Counted from the first letter of the stretch, positions 51,163 to 62,900 are shown. The stretch is DNA of 64,000 bases from Bradyrhizobium sp. CCGE-LA001 (GCF_000296215.2 NZ_CP013949.1:4271501-4335500), one strand, 5' to 3'. Made by a program: numbers and translations. The notes: a model not told the origin generated them from the letters alone.

Positions 51163-53880
51163 ACCATTCCCACTCTCCGCCTCGTCCGTGATGTGCTCGA
51201 CCGACACCACGTGCTCATCCTCAGCGGTGTCGAACACGATCACGCCTTGCGTCGAGCGACCGGCGATGCGGATGCCTTCGACCGGGCAGCGGATCAACTG
51301 GCCCTTGTCGGTGACCAGCATGATCTGATCGGCATCTTCCACGGGGAAAGAAGCAACCAGGTTGCCGTTGCGGTTGTTGACGCTCATGGCGACGATGCCT
51401 TTGCCGCCGCGGCCGGTGGTGCGGTACTCGTAGGACGAGGTCCGCTTGCCGTAGCCGTTGACCGAGACGGTCAGAACGACCTGCTCCTGCGCCGACATCT
51501 CGACGTAGCGCTCCTGCGGGAGCTGGAAGCTGCCGGAGGTCTCCTCGGTCTCGCCGTCCGCGGCGCTCTCCTCGGTCGCAGCTTCGCCCGCCACCGCACG
51601 GCGCATCTTCAGATAGGCCGAGCGTTCGTCCGAGGTGGTCTCGACATGGCGCAGGATCGCCAGCGAAATCACCTTGTCACCCTCGCCGAGCGCGATGCCG
51701 CGCACGCCCATCGAAGTGCGCCCGGTGAACACGCGGACGTCGGGGACCGGGAAACGGATGCACTGGCCGCCGGCAGCGGTCAGCAGCACGTCGTCGCGCT
51801 CGGTGCAGATCTGCACGTCGACGATCGACTCGCCGTCGTCGAGCTTCATCGCGATGATGCCGGAGCGGCGGACGTCGACGAAGTCGGACAGCTTGTTGCG
51901 CCGGACGTTGCCGCCTGTGGTGGCGAACATCACGTCGAGTTCGCCCCAGGTCGATTCATCCTCCGGCAGCGGCATGATCGTGGTGATGCGCTCGCCCTGC
52001 TCCAGCGGCAGGATGTTGATCAGCGCCTTGCCGCGCGCATTCGGCGCGGCCATCGGCAGACGCCAGACCTTTTCCTTGTAGACCTGGCCGCGCGAGGAGA
52101 AGAACAGCACCGGCGTGTGCGTGGAGGCCACGAACAGCCGGCTGACGAAATCCTCGTCGCGGGTCTGCATGCCGGCGCGGCCCTTGCCGCCGCGGCGCTG
52201 CGCCCGGTAGGCCGACAGCGGCACGCGCTTGACGTAGCCGGCATGGGAGACGGTGACGACCATGTCCTCGCGCTGGATCAGGTCCTCGTCCTCGACCTCG
52301 CCTTCCTGCTCCATGATCACGGTGCGGCGCGGGGTGGCGAACTCGGCCTTCACCTCGGCAAGCTCGGTCTTGATGATGTCGAGGATGCGGGCACGCGAGC
52401 GCAGGATCTCGAGATACTCGCCGATCTCGCCGGCGAGCTTCGACAGCTCGCCGCCAATCTCGTCACGGCCGAGCGCGGTGAGGCGTGCAAGGCGCAGCTC
52501 GAGGATCGCCCTGGCCTGGTCCAGCGACAGGCGGATCGTGCCGTCCTCGTTGATGCGGTGGCGCGGATCGTCGATCAGCGTGATGATATCCTCGACGTCG
52601 CGCGCCGGCCAGTCGCGCGTCATCAGGGTGTCGCGCGCCGCGGCCGGTGTCGGCGAGGTGCGGATCACCTTGATGATCTCGTCGATATTGGCGACCGCAA
52701 TGGCGAGACCGACCTGCTCATGCGCGCGCTCGCGCGCCTTGCGCAGCTTGTACTTGGTCCGGCGCGTGACGACCTGCTCGCGGAAGCCGACGAAGATCGT
52801 CAGCATGTCCTTCAGGTTCATCGTCTGCGGCCGCCCGCTGTCGAGCGCGACCGCGTTGACGCCGAAGCTCGTCTGCAGCGGTGTGAACTTGTAGAGCTGG
52901 TTCAGCACAACGTCGGGCACGGCGTCACGCTTGAGCTCGACGACGACGCGGTAGCCGTCGCGGTCGGATTCGTCGCGCAGATCGGAGATGCCTTCGATCT
53001 TCTTTTCCTTGTAGAGCTCGGCGATGCGCTCGACCATCGTGGCCTTGTTCACCTGATACGGGATCTCGGTGATGACGATCGCTTCGCGCTCCTTGCGGAT
53101 CGTCTCGAACGTGACCTTGCCGCGCATCACGATGGAGCCGCGGCCGAGGTGATAGGCGCTGCGGATGCCCTGGCGTCCGAGGATGATGCCGCCGGTCGGG
53201 AAATCCGGACCCGGGATGATGTTGATGAGCTCGTCGATGGTCAGGGACGGGTTGTCGATCAGCGCGACACAGGCGTCGATCACCTCGCCGAGATTGTGCG
53301 GCGGGATGTTGGTCGCCATACCGACGGCGATGCCGCCGGCGCCGTTGACCAGCAGGTTCGGGAACCGCGCCGGCAGGACCACCGGCTCCTTCTCCGAACC
53401 GTCGTAATTGTCCTGGAAGTCGACGGTGTCGCTGTCGATGTCCTCGAGCAGCTTCAGCGCGATCTTGGTCAGGCGGGATTCGGTGTAGCGCATGGCCGCC
53501 GCCGGATCGCCGTCGACCGAGCCGAAATTGCCCTGCCCGTCTACCAGCAGCGCGCGCATCGAGAAGTCCTGCGCCATGCGCACCAGCGCGTCGTAGATCG
53601 CCTGGTCGCCATGCGGGTGGTACTTACCCATGACGTCACCGACGATACCGGCGGACTTCTTGTGCTTCTTGTCGGGCGTGAAGCCCTGCTCGTTCATCGA
53701 GAACAGGATGCGCCGATGCACCGGCTTCAGGCCGTCGCGGGCATCGGGCAGCGCACGCGACACGATCACGCTCATGGCGTAATCGAGGTAGGACTTCTTC
53801 ATCTCGTCGAGGATGGAGACGGGGCGAATGTCCGAGGGTTGCGCCGGCTGGTCGCCGGGCTTGTTGTCGTCGTCAGCCAA
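51148..53880 (-). CDS. gyrA: DNA gyrase subunit A
   Basis: A 910-residue subunit that cuts and reseals DNA during supercoiling. The active-site Tyr132 lies in AAMRYTE. The breakage-reunion core is complete, and the GyrA box QRRGGKG is present in the C-terminal wrapping domain. The quinolone-region position equivalent to E. coli Ser83 is Gln93 here (GDQAIYD). The C terminus ends SGNGANGE, of which the last four residues and the stop are supplied by a palindromic repeat. An Asp/Glu-rich stretch (EAATEESAADGETEETSG) inside the C-terminal domain is unusual. The start is the conventional ATG (MADDDNKPGD). Confidence 0.96.
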   Translation of the reverse strand: MADDDNKPGDQPAQPSDIRPVSILDEMKKSYLDYAMSVIVSRALPDARDGLKPVHRRILFSMNEQGFTPDKKHKKSAGIVGDVMGKYHPHGDQAIYDALVRMAQDFSMRALLVDGQGNFGSVDGDPAAAMRYTESRLTKIALKLLEDIDSDTVDFQDNYDGSEKEPVVLPARFPNLLVNGAGGIAVGMATNIPPHNLGEVIDACVALIDNPSLTIDELINIIPGPDFPTGGIILGRQGIRSAYHLGRGSIVMRGKVTFETIRKEREAIVITEIPYQVNKATMVERIAELYKEKKIEGISDLRDESDRDGYRVVVELKRDAVPDVVLNQLYKFTPLQTSFGVNAVALDSGRPQTMNLKDMLTIFVGFREQVVTRRTKYKLRKARERAHEQVGLAIAVANIDEIIKVIRTSPTPAAARDTLMTRDWPARDVEDIITLIDDPRHRINEDGTIRLSLDQARAILELRLARLTALGRDEIGGELSKLAGEIGEYLEILRSRARILDIIKTELAEVKAEFATPRRTVIMEQEGEVEDEDLIQREDMVVTVSHAGYVKRVPLSAYRAQRRGGKGRAGMQTRDEDFVSRLFVASTHTPVLFFSSRGQVYKEKVWRLPMAAPNARGKALINILPLEQGERITTIMPLPEDESTWGELDVMFATTGGNVRRNKLSDFVDVRRSGIIAMKLDDGESIVDVQICTERDDVLLTAAGGQCIRFPVPDVRVFTGRTSMGVRGIALGEGDKVISLAILRHVETTSDERSAYLKMRRAVAGEAATEESAADGETEETSGSFQLPQERYVEMSAQEQVVLTVSVNGYGKRTSSYEYRTTGRGGKGIVAMSVNNRNGNLVASFPVEDADQIMLVTDKGQLIRCPVEGIRIAGRSTQGVIVFDTAEDEHVVSVEHITDEAESGNGANGE

Positions 53881-54072
53881 GGGGAAATCCGGTGAGGTTT
53901 TATCTGGGAATCATATAGCGCATCACACCCCCGATAACCACCCTTGGCGGGTCTCTGGACGCGCTTTTTCCGTTCGTTTTTTCATGCACTTACCGGACTT
54001 GGCGGCAGCCTGTTCCCAGGCCGCTTTGGTGCGCGGGGGGCCCTTGAACGGGGAGATGAATTTCGCCCCTGC

Positions 54073-54471
54073 TCAAGGCCCGAAAACCACGGCGTGCATG
54101 ATCCGGCCGGGTATGAATGTGAACAGCCCGGCAATGACGAGTGCGCCGAAAAAGATCGAAGTCATCGTGATCTTGTGACGACGAACATTGTGAGCTCTCG
54201 CAGCCGTCACACCCGATACCAGCATCACCAATGCGAAGATCGAGAGCAGATGGATCGGGCTCCACGGACCAACCAGACGGATCTCGTGGATCCAGAACGA
54301 GCTGAGCGCCACGACAAGCATCAGCACCACCCAGACCCAGCCCAGAACCCGATGCGGCAGCGTGCCCTTGGGGGCGGCGAGCTGGATGATCCCGAGGACG
54401 AACGCACCCATCGCGGCGAAGGCATGCAGCGGGATCGCCGGAGCAGCATCAAGCAACGGCGCAAGACTCAT
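54073..54471 (-). CDS. DUF2306-family membrane protein
   Basis: A 132-residue protein with four hydrophobic helices: PLHAFAAMGAFVLGIIQLAA, LPHRVLGWVWVVLMLVVALS, GPWSPIHLLSIFALVMLVSG and MTSIFFGALVIAGLFTFIPG. The conserved His motifs (IPLHAFAAM, PHRVLGW, IHLLSIF, HNVRRHK) fit DUF2306 membrane proteins, which may bind heme or metal. Start 54471 is preferred. It sits alone between gyrA and the divergent PTP-like pseudogene. Confidence 0.8.
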   Translation of the reverse strand: MSLAPLLDAAPAIPLHAFAAMGAFVLGIIQLAAPKGTLPHRVLGWVWVVLMLVVALSSFWIHEIRLVGPWSPIHLLSIFALVMLVSGVTAARAHNVRRHKITMTSIFFGALVIAGLFTFIPGRIMHAVVFGP

Positions 54472-54629
54472 GCAGCAGCTTCCCGCCATCCAGCGTCAGA
54501 CGGGAACGTGGTCGATTCCATCGACCAACGAACGGTATTTATGTAGCAAGAACCTTGGGAAGCCTTCTTGAGAAGCATCAACCGATCGTTCCCACGAACG
54601 CCTGATCGATCATCGACGAGAGCGGTAAA

Positions 54630-54960
54630 GTGACCAACATCCTTTTCGTCTGCAGCGCCAATCGCCTCCGCAGCCCTACAGCCGAACAGGTGTTCTCGAC
54701 GTGGCAGGGCATCGAGACCGACTCGGCCGGCATTTCGAACGGCGCGGACGTCTTGCTGTCCGCCGAACAGATCGAGTGGGCCGATCTCATCTTCGTCATG
54801 GAGAAGACCTACCGAAACAAGTTGAACCGGAAATTCCGCGCCAGCTTGAGCAAAAAAGCGGGTGATCTGCCTCGACATTCCAGACGACTTTGAATTCATG
54901 GATCCTGTCTTGGTGCAGATCCTTGAAAACAGAGTTGGCCGCTATCTGCGCCGGGACTAG
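54630..54960 (+). pseudogene. Low-molecular-weight protein tyrosine phosphatase-like gene with a frameshift
   Basis: The first frame (87 codons, start GTG 54630) encodes MTNILFVCSANRLRSPTAEQ with the P-loop CSANRLRS (Cys-x5-Arg) and IFVMEKTYRNKLNRKF. After the A6 run at 54852-54857 the family sequence continues in another frame (RVICLDIPDDFEFMDPVLVQ, then ILENRVGRYLRRD), ending at TAG 54960. One A too many at the homopolymer explains the break. It could be a true null, a sequencing error or transcriptional slippage. An intact version would be about 109 residues. Confidence 0.8.
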
Positions 54961-54976
54961 CCGGCTCTCCCCAGCC

Positions 54977-55471
54977 TCAGAACGGGATATCGTCGTCCAT
55001 GTCGCTGTTGCGGCCGCCACCGCCGGCGGCAACGGGACGGCGCGGCGCGCTACTGACCGGACCGGAGGAGCCGAAATCGCCGCCCTGCTCGTCGCCGAAG
55101 CTGCCGCCTCCGCCGCCGCCGCGGCCGTCCAGCATCGTCAGCGTCGAGTTGAAGCCCTGGAGCACGACCTCGGTCGAATACTTCTCGACGCCGCTCTGGT
55201 CGGTGTACTTGCGGGTCTGGAGCGCGCCCTCGATGTAAACCTTCGCGCCCTTCTTCAGATACTGTTCGACGATCTTGCAAAGCGGCTCAGAGAAGATCAC
55301 GACGCGATGCCACTCGGTCTTCTCCTTGCGCTCGCCGCTATTCTTGTCGCGCCAGGTCTCCGAGGTCGCGATGCTCAAATTCGCGATCGGCCGCCCGTCC
55401 TGGGTGCGGCGGATTTCCGGATCCTTGCCGAGATTTCCAACCAGAATGACCTTGTTGACGCTTCCCGCCAT
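54977..55471 (-). CDS. ssb: Single-stranded DNA-binding protein
   Basis: A 164-residue protein with the OB-fold start MAGSVNKVILVGNLGKDPEI, the EWHRVVIFSEPLCKIVEQYL segment, a Gly-rich linker with SFGDEQGGDFGSSGPV and the acidic DDDIPF tip that binds partner proteins. Start 55471 (MAGSVNK) is the normal family start; an eight-codon extension is open. A GTTC-N7-GTTC LexA-type box lies 166 bases upstream. uvrA, classically divergent from ssb, is 3.4 kb away here, separated by three porin genes. Confidence 0.95.
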   Translation of the reverse strand: MAGSVNKVILVGNLGKDPEIRRTQDGRPIANLSIATSETWRDKNSGERKEKTEWHRVVIFSEPLCKIVEQYLKKGAKVYIEGALQTRKYTDQSGVEKYSTEVVLQGFNSTLTMLDGRGGGGGGSFGDEQGGDFGSSGPVSSAPRRPVAAGGGGRNSDMDDDIPF

Positions 55472-55636
55472 CGCCGTTCTCCACTCCGAAGCCACTGAAT
55501 TCTCAAAGGCCAGCCCGCCCCGTGGCGGCCTGCAACCTGTGTTGAGGCGAGCCTATACGCTCGCCGCCCGCTTGCGGGCGCCGATCAGCCCGTCACGCCT
55601 CAGGTTATCCCCACATATAGCATCGACCTTCCGTTC

Positions 55637-55651
55637 GTTCCAGATTTGTTC
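55637..55651. promoter_or_regulatory. LexA (SOS) box upstream of ssb
   Basis: GTTC-CAGATTT-GTTC matches the alphaproteobacterial GTTC-N7-GTTC direct-repeat SOS box exactly. It lies 166 bases from the ssb start, which faces it. The rest of the gap 55472-55920 has no coding frame. Confidence 0.75.
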
Positions 55652-55920
55652 TCTCAAAGAGAGGGCCGATACGGACCGGTGTGCCGAGCAAGAGAGCGTC
55701 GCGCCGGATGGAACTTTTTCCGGTTCCCGTGAACAGCAAAAACCATTTAACATTCATTGAGTTACATCCGATCAAACGGGGCGTGACTGTGGCATTTCGG
55801 AGACGGACTCTGCCTAGTTCTTGGGCTACGGTTGCCTTGGACTTGGATTCATATGGGCGTCGCGCCTGATCAACCGCTTCGGGGACGTTTCAAGAAGCGG
55901 ACGAAACTGGGGAGACTGCA

Positions 55921-56691
55921 ATGAATAAGATCCTGTTTAGTGCAATCGGTGCAGTGGCGTTGGGCCTGTCGGCCCCCGTAAGCGCGGCGGACATGGCCGC
56001 GCGTCCTTACACGAAGGCTCCGGCGCCGATGGTCGCCGCCATCTACGATTGGAGCGGTTTCTACATCGGCATCAACGGCGGCGGCGGCACCAGCCACAAG
56101 TGCTGGGACTTCGTGACACCGGTGACGGGCGTTCTGGTTGGCGAAGGCTGCCATAACGCTGTCGGTGGCACGGTCGGTGGCCAGGTCGGCTATCGCTGGC
56201 AATCGACGAACTGGGTGTTCGGCCTCGAAGGCCAGGGCAACTGGGCCGACTTCTCCGGCGACAATATCAGCGGGCTAACGGGCCTGCGTGATCGCTCCAA
56301 GATCAACGCCTTCGGACTGATCACCGGCCAGGTCGGCTACGCCTGGAACAACGTCCTGCTGTATGTGAAGGGCGGCGGCGCCGTCGTCGGTGATCGCTAC
56401 CGGAGCTACGATGTCGTCACCGGCCTCGAATTCGACCGGGCCAGCGAGACTCGTTGGGGCGCCACCGTGGGCGCAGGCGTCGAGTTCGGATTTGCGCCGA
56501 ACTGGTCGCTCGGCGTTGAGTACAATCACATCTTCCTCGGCGACCGCACCCTCAACTTCACTGGGTCCGGCAATTTCCTGATCGCTCCGCTTGGTGTCGT
56601 CACTCGCTCCGAGCGCATCAGCCAGGACGTCGACATCGCCCTCATCCGCGTGAACTATCGCTGGGGAGGCCCGCTCGTCGCGAGGTACTAG
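55921..56691 (+). CDS. Outer-membrane beta-barrel protein, Omp25/31-like, copy 1
   Basis: A 256-residue protein. Signal peptide MNKILFSAIGAVALGLSAPV ends near SAADMAARPYTKAP, the family marker. The mature barrel has Gly/aromatic-rich strands (WSGFYIGINGGGG, VGGQVGYRWQSTNWVFGLEG, TGQVGYAWNNVLLYVKGGGA) and ends WGGPLVARY with a terminal aromatic. It is a small outer-membrane porin-type protein. GGGGAG lies seven bases before the ATG. Copy 3 is most similar (Cys pair in KCWDFV / EGCHN also present there). It has its own terminator. Confidence 0.9.
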   Translation: MNKILFSAIGAVALGLSAPVSAADMAARPYTKAPAPMVAAIYDWSGFYIGINGGGGTSHKCWDFVTPVTGVLVGEGCHNAVGGTVGGQVGYRWQSTNWVFGLEGQGNWADFSGDNISGLTGLRDRSKINAFGLITGQVGYAWNNVLLYVKGGGAVVGDRYRSYDVVTGLEFDRASETRWGATVGAGVEFGFAPNWSLGVEYNHIFLGDRTLNFTGSGNFLIAPLGVVTRSERISQDVDIALIRVNYRWGGPLVARY

Positions 56692-56715
56692 TACCCTTGA
56701 TACTATTCGGAAATC

Positions 56716-56742
56716 AAAGGCCGGCCTCGCGCCGGCCTTTTT
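56716..56742 (+). terminator. Terminator of porin copy 1
   Basis: AAAGGCCGGC-CTCGC-GCCGGCCTTTTTG, a GC hairpin plus U-run. Nearly identical hairpins follow copies 2 and 3. Confidence 0.9.
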
Positions 56743-56925
56743 GCTGGGCCGGCCCGTCCGGGCACAATGAGCCAGCATTGTGACGTTTTGTGACTCTTGT
56801 GGCTTTTGAGTGACACAACTTGCGGCTTCAATGGTGTAAGCACGGCGTTAGTTGGGCCATCGAGTCCGCTGCCCTTCCGACCGCGGAAGGCAACAACAGA
56901 AACTGGGACTGGGATTAAGTTGAAA

Positions 56926-57621
56926 ATGAAAAAGGTTTTGTTGGCTTCGGCCTGTTTGTTCGCTCTCGCCGCTCCCGCGTCAGCCGCTGACCTGGCAGCC
57001 CGCCCCTACACCAAGGCTCCGATCGCTCCGGCCGCTGTCTACAACTGGACCGGCTTCTACCTCGGTATCGTCGGTGGCGGCGCTTGGGAAAGCGGCTCTG
57101 GCGACCCGCGCATGAAGGGTGGCTTCGTCGGCGGCACCGCCGGCTACAATTGGCAGACCGGCAACGTCGTGTTCGGCGTCGAGGCTGACGGTTCCTGGGC
57201 TGACGTCAGTGCCTCGGTCACCACTCCCTTCCTCATCGGCGGCGCGCTCGTTCCCGTGACCACGAGCTCTCGCATCGATGCGCTCGGCACCGTGCGCGGC
57301 CGTCTCGGCTGGGCCGTCAACAACGTGCTGTTCTACGGCACCGGCGGTTACGCCTGGATCGACAACAAGATCAGCGTCAGCACACTTGGCGTGACCGTCT
57401 CGGACAGCAAGTGGCATTCGGGCTGGACCGTTGGCGCCGGCGTCGAGGCCTTCTTCGCTCCGCAGTGGTCGATCAAGGGCGAGTATCTCTATCGCAGCCT
57501 CGGCGGCGAGACCTACTTCTCGGGTCTGGGCGCTCCGGTGAACACCGGCACCCTCAACCTCCACACCGTCCAGGTCGGCGTGAACTATCACTTCGGCGGC
57601 CCGGTCGTCGCCAAGTACTGA
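56926..57621 (+). CDS. Outer-membrane beta-barrel protein, Omp25/31-like, copy 2
   Basis: A 231-residue protein. Signal peptide MKKVLLASACLFALAAPASA ends at AADLAARPYTKAP. It is more divergent than copies 1 and 3: it lacks the Cys pair and begins WTGFYLGIVGGGAWESGSGD. The C terminus is HFGGPVVAKY. The start ATG 56926 begins the signal peptide; the earlier open frame to 56797 is not a signal. Upstream, the cacaact-tgcggctt block is related to the sequence before copy 3. Its own GC terminator follows at 57675. Confidence 0.9.
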   Translation: MKKVLLASACLFALAAPASAADLAARPYTKAPIAPAAVYNWTGFYLGIVGGGAWESGSGDPRMKGGFVGGTAGYNWQTGNVVFGVEADGSWADVSASVTTPFLIGGALVPVTTSSRIDALGTVRGRLGWAVNNVLFYGTGGYAWIDNKISVSTLGVTVSDSKWHSGWTVGAGVEAFFAPQWSIKGEYLYRSLGGETYFSGLGAPVNTGTLNLHTVQVGVNYHFGGPVVAKY

Positions 57622-57651
57622 GCTGAAGTACTGAGCTGAAGTACTGATCAG
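57613..57651 (+). repeat. 13-bp tandem repeat at the end of porin copy 2
   Basis: aagtactgagctg occurs twice exactly (57613-57625, 57626-57638) and a third time with two changes (57639-57651). The first unit contains the TGA stop of copy 2. It is a local slippage-type duplication. Confidence 0.85.
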
Positions 57652-57674
57652 ACGATTGACTTCACATCGTCACG

Positions 57675-57701
57675 AAAGGCCGGCCTCGCGCCGGCCTTTT
57701 T
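57675..57701 (+). terminator. Terminator of porin copy 2
   Basis: AAAGGCCGGC-CTCGC-GCCGGCCTTTTTG, identical in the stem to that of copy 1. The preceding tcacatcgtcacg is shared with copy 3. Confidence 0.9.
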
Positions 57702-57880
57702 GTTTGTTGGCGTGCCGGCCTAACGCACAAGACTGCCAAATCAGGACGCGCTTTCCCTTTATGTTGTGACTTCTCGGGCACACAACCTCCGGCTTAATTG
57801 AGGTACGATCTGTCGGATCTTAGCGTCCGAATCCTTCCCTCCGCACGGAAGGCAACGCAGAAAATGGGGATTGAGTTGAT

Positions 57881-58636
57881 ATGAGACAGCTTCTTTTCGC
57901 TTCGACCAGCCTACTTGTACTGAGCTCATTCGCTCCGGCCATGGCCGCCGATCTCGCGGCGCGCCCCTACACCAAGGCTCCGGTTGCTCCGGTGGCCATT
58001 TACAACTGGAGCGGTTTTTACATTGGCGCCAATGCCGGCGGTGCCTCGAGCCGCAATTGCTGGGATCTTACCGGTGTCGGCCTCATCGCCGTCGTCCCGG
58101 CCGTGGCCGAAGGTTGTCACAATGCGACCGGCGCAATCGTCGGTGGTCAGATCGGTTATCGCTGGCAGTCCGCCAACTGGGTGTTCGGCCTCGAAGCTCA
58201 GGGCGACTGGGCTGACCTGAAGGGTTCGAACACGAGCTCCCCGGCCGCGCTCTCCCCGTTGGTGAACAACACCAAGATCGATGCCATTGGCCTCTTTACC
58301 GGCCAGGTCGGCTATGCCTGGAACAACGTGCTCTGGTACGTGAAGGGCGGCGCTGCCGTCACTCACAGCAAGTACAGCGGCACTTTTGCAGGCGTCACCC
58401 TCGACAACGCGAACGAAACGCGTTGGGGCGGCTCCGTCGGAACCGGCATCGAATTCGGCTTCGCCCCGAACTGGTCGGTCGGCGTCGAATACAACCACCT
58501 GTTCATGGGCAGGCACAACGAGACCTTTACCTTCCTCGGCGTGACCACCCGCACCGACAGCATCAAGCAGGACGTGGACATGGCCACGGTTCGCCTCAAC
58601 TACACCTTCGGCGGTCCGGTGGTTGCGAGGTACTGA
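57881..58636 (+). CDS. Outer-membrane beta-barrel protein, Omp25/31-like, copy 3
   Basis: A 251-residue protein. Signal peptide MRQLLFASTSLLVLSSFAPA ends at MAADLAARPYTKAP. The barrel follows copy 1 closely (WSGFYIGANAGGASSRNCWD, EGCHNATGAIVGGQIGYRWQ, TGQVGYAWNNVLWYVKGGAA) and ends FGGPVVARY. The ribosome site is GGGG nine to ten bases before the ATG. It is the last of three tandem copies and is followed by its own terminator and then the SOS box of uvrA. Confidence 0.9.
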   Translation: MRQLLFASTSLLVLSSFAPAMAADLAARPYTKAPVAPVAIYNWSGFYIGANAGGASSRNCWDLTGVGLIAVVPAVAEGCHNATGAIVGGQIGYRWQSANWVFGLEAQGDWADLKGSNTSSPAALSPLVNNTKIDAIGLFTGQVGYAWNNVLWYVKGGAAVTHSKYSGTFAGVTLDNANETRWGGSVGTGIEFGFAPNWSVGVEYNHLFMGRHNETFTFLGVTTRTDSIKQDVDMATVRLNYTFGGPVVARY

Positions 58637-58674
58637 TCCTCGCCGCCGACGTCACATCGTCACGAAAGGCCGGC

Positions 58675-58691
58675 CTTGCGCCGGCCTTTTT
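58675..58691 (+). terminator. Terminator of porin copy 3
   Basis: AAAGGCCGGC-CTTGC-GCCGGCCTTTTTG type hairpin, with one loop change relative to copies 1 and 2. The same tcacatcgtcacg block precedes it. Confidence 0.9.
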
Positions 58692-58788
58692 GTTTTCGCA
58701 GCCCAGTTCCGCAGCTCCTGCTGCCAGATGCCGCCAGCGCGCCAACATTCCGTTGACGATTCGCAAACGCCACTGGAAATCTGCTCCC

Positions 58789-58803
58789 GTTCTTCCTACG
58801 TTC
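58789..58803. promoter_or_regulatory. LexA (SOS) box upstream of uvrA
   Basis: GTTC-TTCCTAC-GTTC matches the alphaproteobacterial LexA box. It lies 99 bases before the uvrA start. The 265-base gap otherwise holds the porin terminator. Confidence 0.75.
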
Positions 58804-58901
58804 GCTGACATACCCATCGGCGCCGATCCCGGTTCCGGGCGAAGCGCGCCTTCACCATTGGCGCGATCGCGCGTCTTTGGGATTCCCAAGGGACCACCGG
58901 G

Positions 58902-61880
<2,979 letters not shown>

Positions 61881-61929
61881 TTCACACGGCTGGAATGCGC
61901 CGACGCACTTGTTTGAGGGAGAATGAGCT

Positions 61930-62493
61930 TTGCCTGCCGGACTTGTGCAGACCTATCGCGCGTTCGCCCATAACAATGCCTGGGCGAACCATCGGCTGCT
62001 CACGGCTTGCGCCGCTCTGTCTCAGCCCGACTTCGAGGCCAAGCGGACTGGCTTCTTTCCAAGCCTGCAGCGCACGCTGAACCACATCCATGTCGTTGAC
62101 CTTTTCTACGTCGATGCGTTGGAGGGCGGCTGGTTGGGCCCGACCGCCTGGAAGAACCAGGTGCCGTACCCTTCCCTTGCCGAACTCAAGTCCGCGCAAG
62201 CCTCGGTCGACAAGCGCTTGATTGCGGCCTGCGATGCACTGACGCCCCAGAGTCTCGACGGCGTGGTGCGGATCAATCGCGACACGGCCGTGCAGACCGA
62301 GCGGCACGACCGGCTGCTCATGCATCTGTTCCAACATCAGATTCATCATCGCGGGCAGGCGCACGCCATGCTGTCCGAAACGAGCGTCGCACCGCCTCAG
62401 CTCGACGAGTTCTTCGCGGAGGGAGAGGCACCGCTCCGAGCCGCCGAATTCGCCGATCTGGGCTGGACCGAGGACACCGTTTGGAAATCCTAG
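61930..62493 (+). CDS. DinB-family metal-binding protein
   Basis: A 187-residue four-helix-bundle protein. The metal-type His residues occur in LNHIHVVDLFY and MHLFQHQIHHRGQAH, the DinB/YfiT pattern. DinB-family proteins include damage-inducible and thiol-transferase proteins; function here is unknown. The start is TTG 61930 with GAGGGAG about nine bases before; no better start exists. It follows uvrA by 49 bases on the same strand and may share its SOS-regulated transcript. Confidence 0.82.
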   Translation: MPAGLVQTYRAFAHNNAWANHRLLTACAALSQPDFEAKRTGFFPSLQRTLNHIHVVDLFYVDALEGGWLGPTAWKNQVPYPSLAELKSAQASVDKRLIAACDALTPQSLDGVVRINRDTAVQTERHDRLLMHLFQHQIHHRGQAHAMLSETSVAPPQLDEFFAEGEAPLRAAEFADLGWTEDTVWKS

Positions 62494-62556
62494 CTCAATA
62501 GCCGGCGACGATGCTGTCGGCGACCTCCGGCATCAAGTTGACTTGGAGTGGCCTCC

Positions 62557-62881
62557 ATGCCGAGCCTAACCTATGCGCTCTTTCGCAGGGCCATCCTCGG
62601 CGAGCAGCAGGTGACCTGCGTTTACGAGGGCAGGTACCGCGAGCTTTGCTCGCACATCATCGGCACCAACAAGCGCGGCGAGGAGGCTGTTTTGGCTTGG
62701 CAAATTTGCCGGCGAGAGCAGTGGGCAACTGCCGCAATGGCGATGCCTAAAGCTGGCAATGTCAGCGGAGCCCGGGCGCGCGACAGCCATTGGCATGAGG
62801 GGCACTCGCACAAAACCAGCCAGACCTGCGTGACCGATATCGATCTCGATCATCAATGTCGATGTCCGCAAGTTGCGGTGA
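62557..62881 (+). pseudogene. Small conserved hypothetical gene broken by three frameshifts
   Basis: The frame from ATG 62557 begins MPSLTYALFRRAILGEQQVT and reads EGRYRELCSHIIGTNKRGEE. After TTGGCAAATTT (about 62703) the natural continuation (FAGESSGQLPQWRCLKLA) is in the next frame. It returns near 62757 to give ARARDSHWHEGHSHKTSQTC and VTDIDLD in the original frame, and shifts again near 62850 to end INVDVRKLR. An intact protein would be about 105 residues. Three indels within about 150 bases, two of which compensate each other, argue for decay. The family function is unknown to me. Confidence 0.7.
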
Positions 62882-62900
62882 GGAACAGCTATTGCCGGAG

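Noticed and set aside
51193..53895. 900-codon plus-strand frame opposite gyrA
   Set aside because: Antisense shadow of gyrA; the composition is Asp/Arg/Leu-rich as expected from a reversed coding frame.
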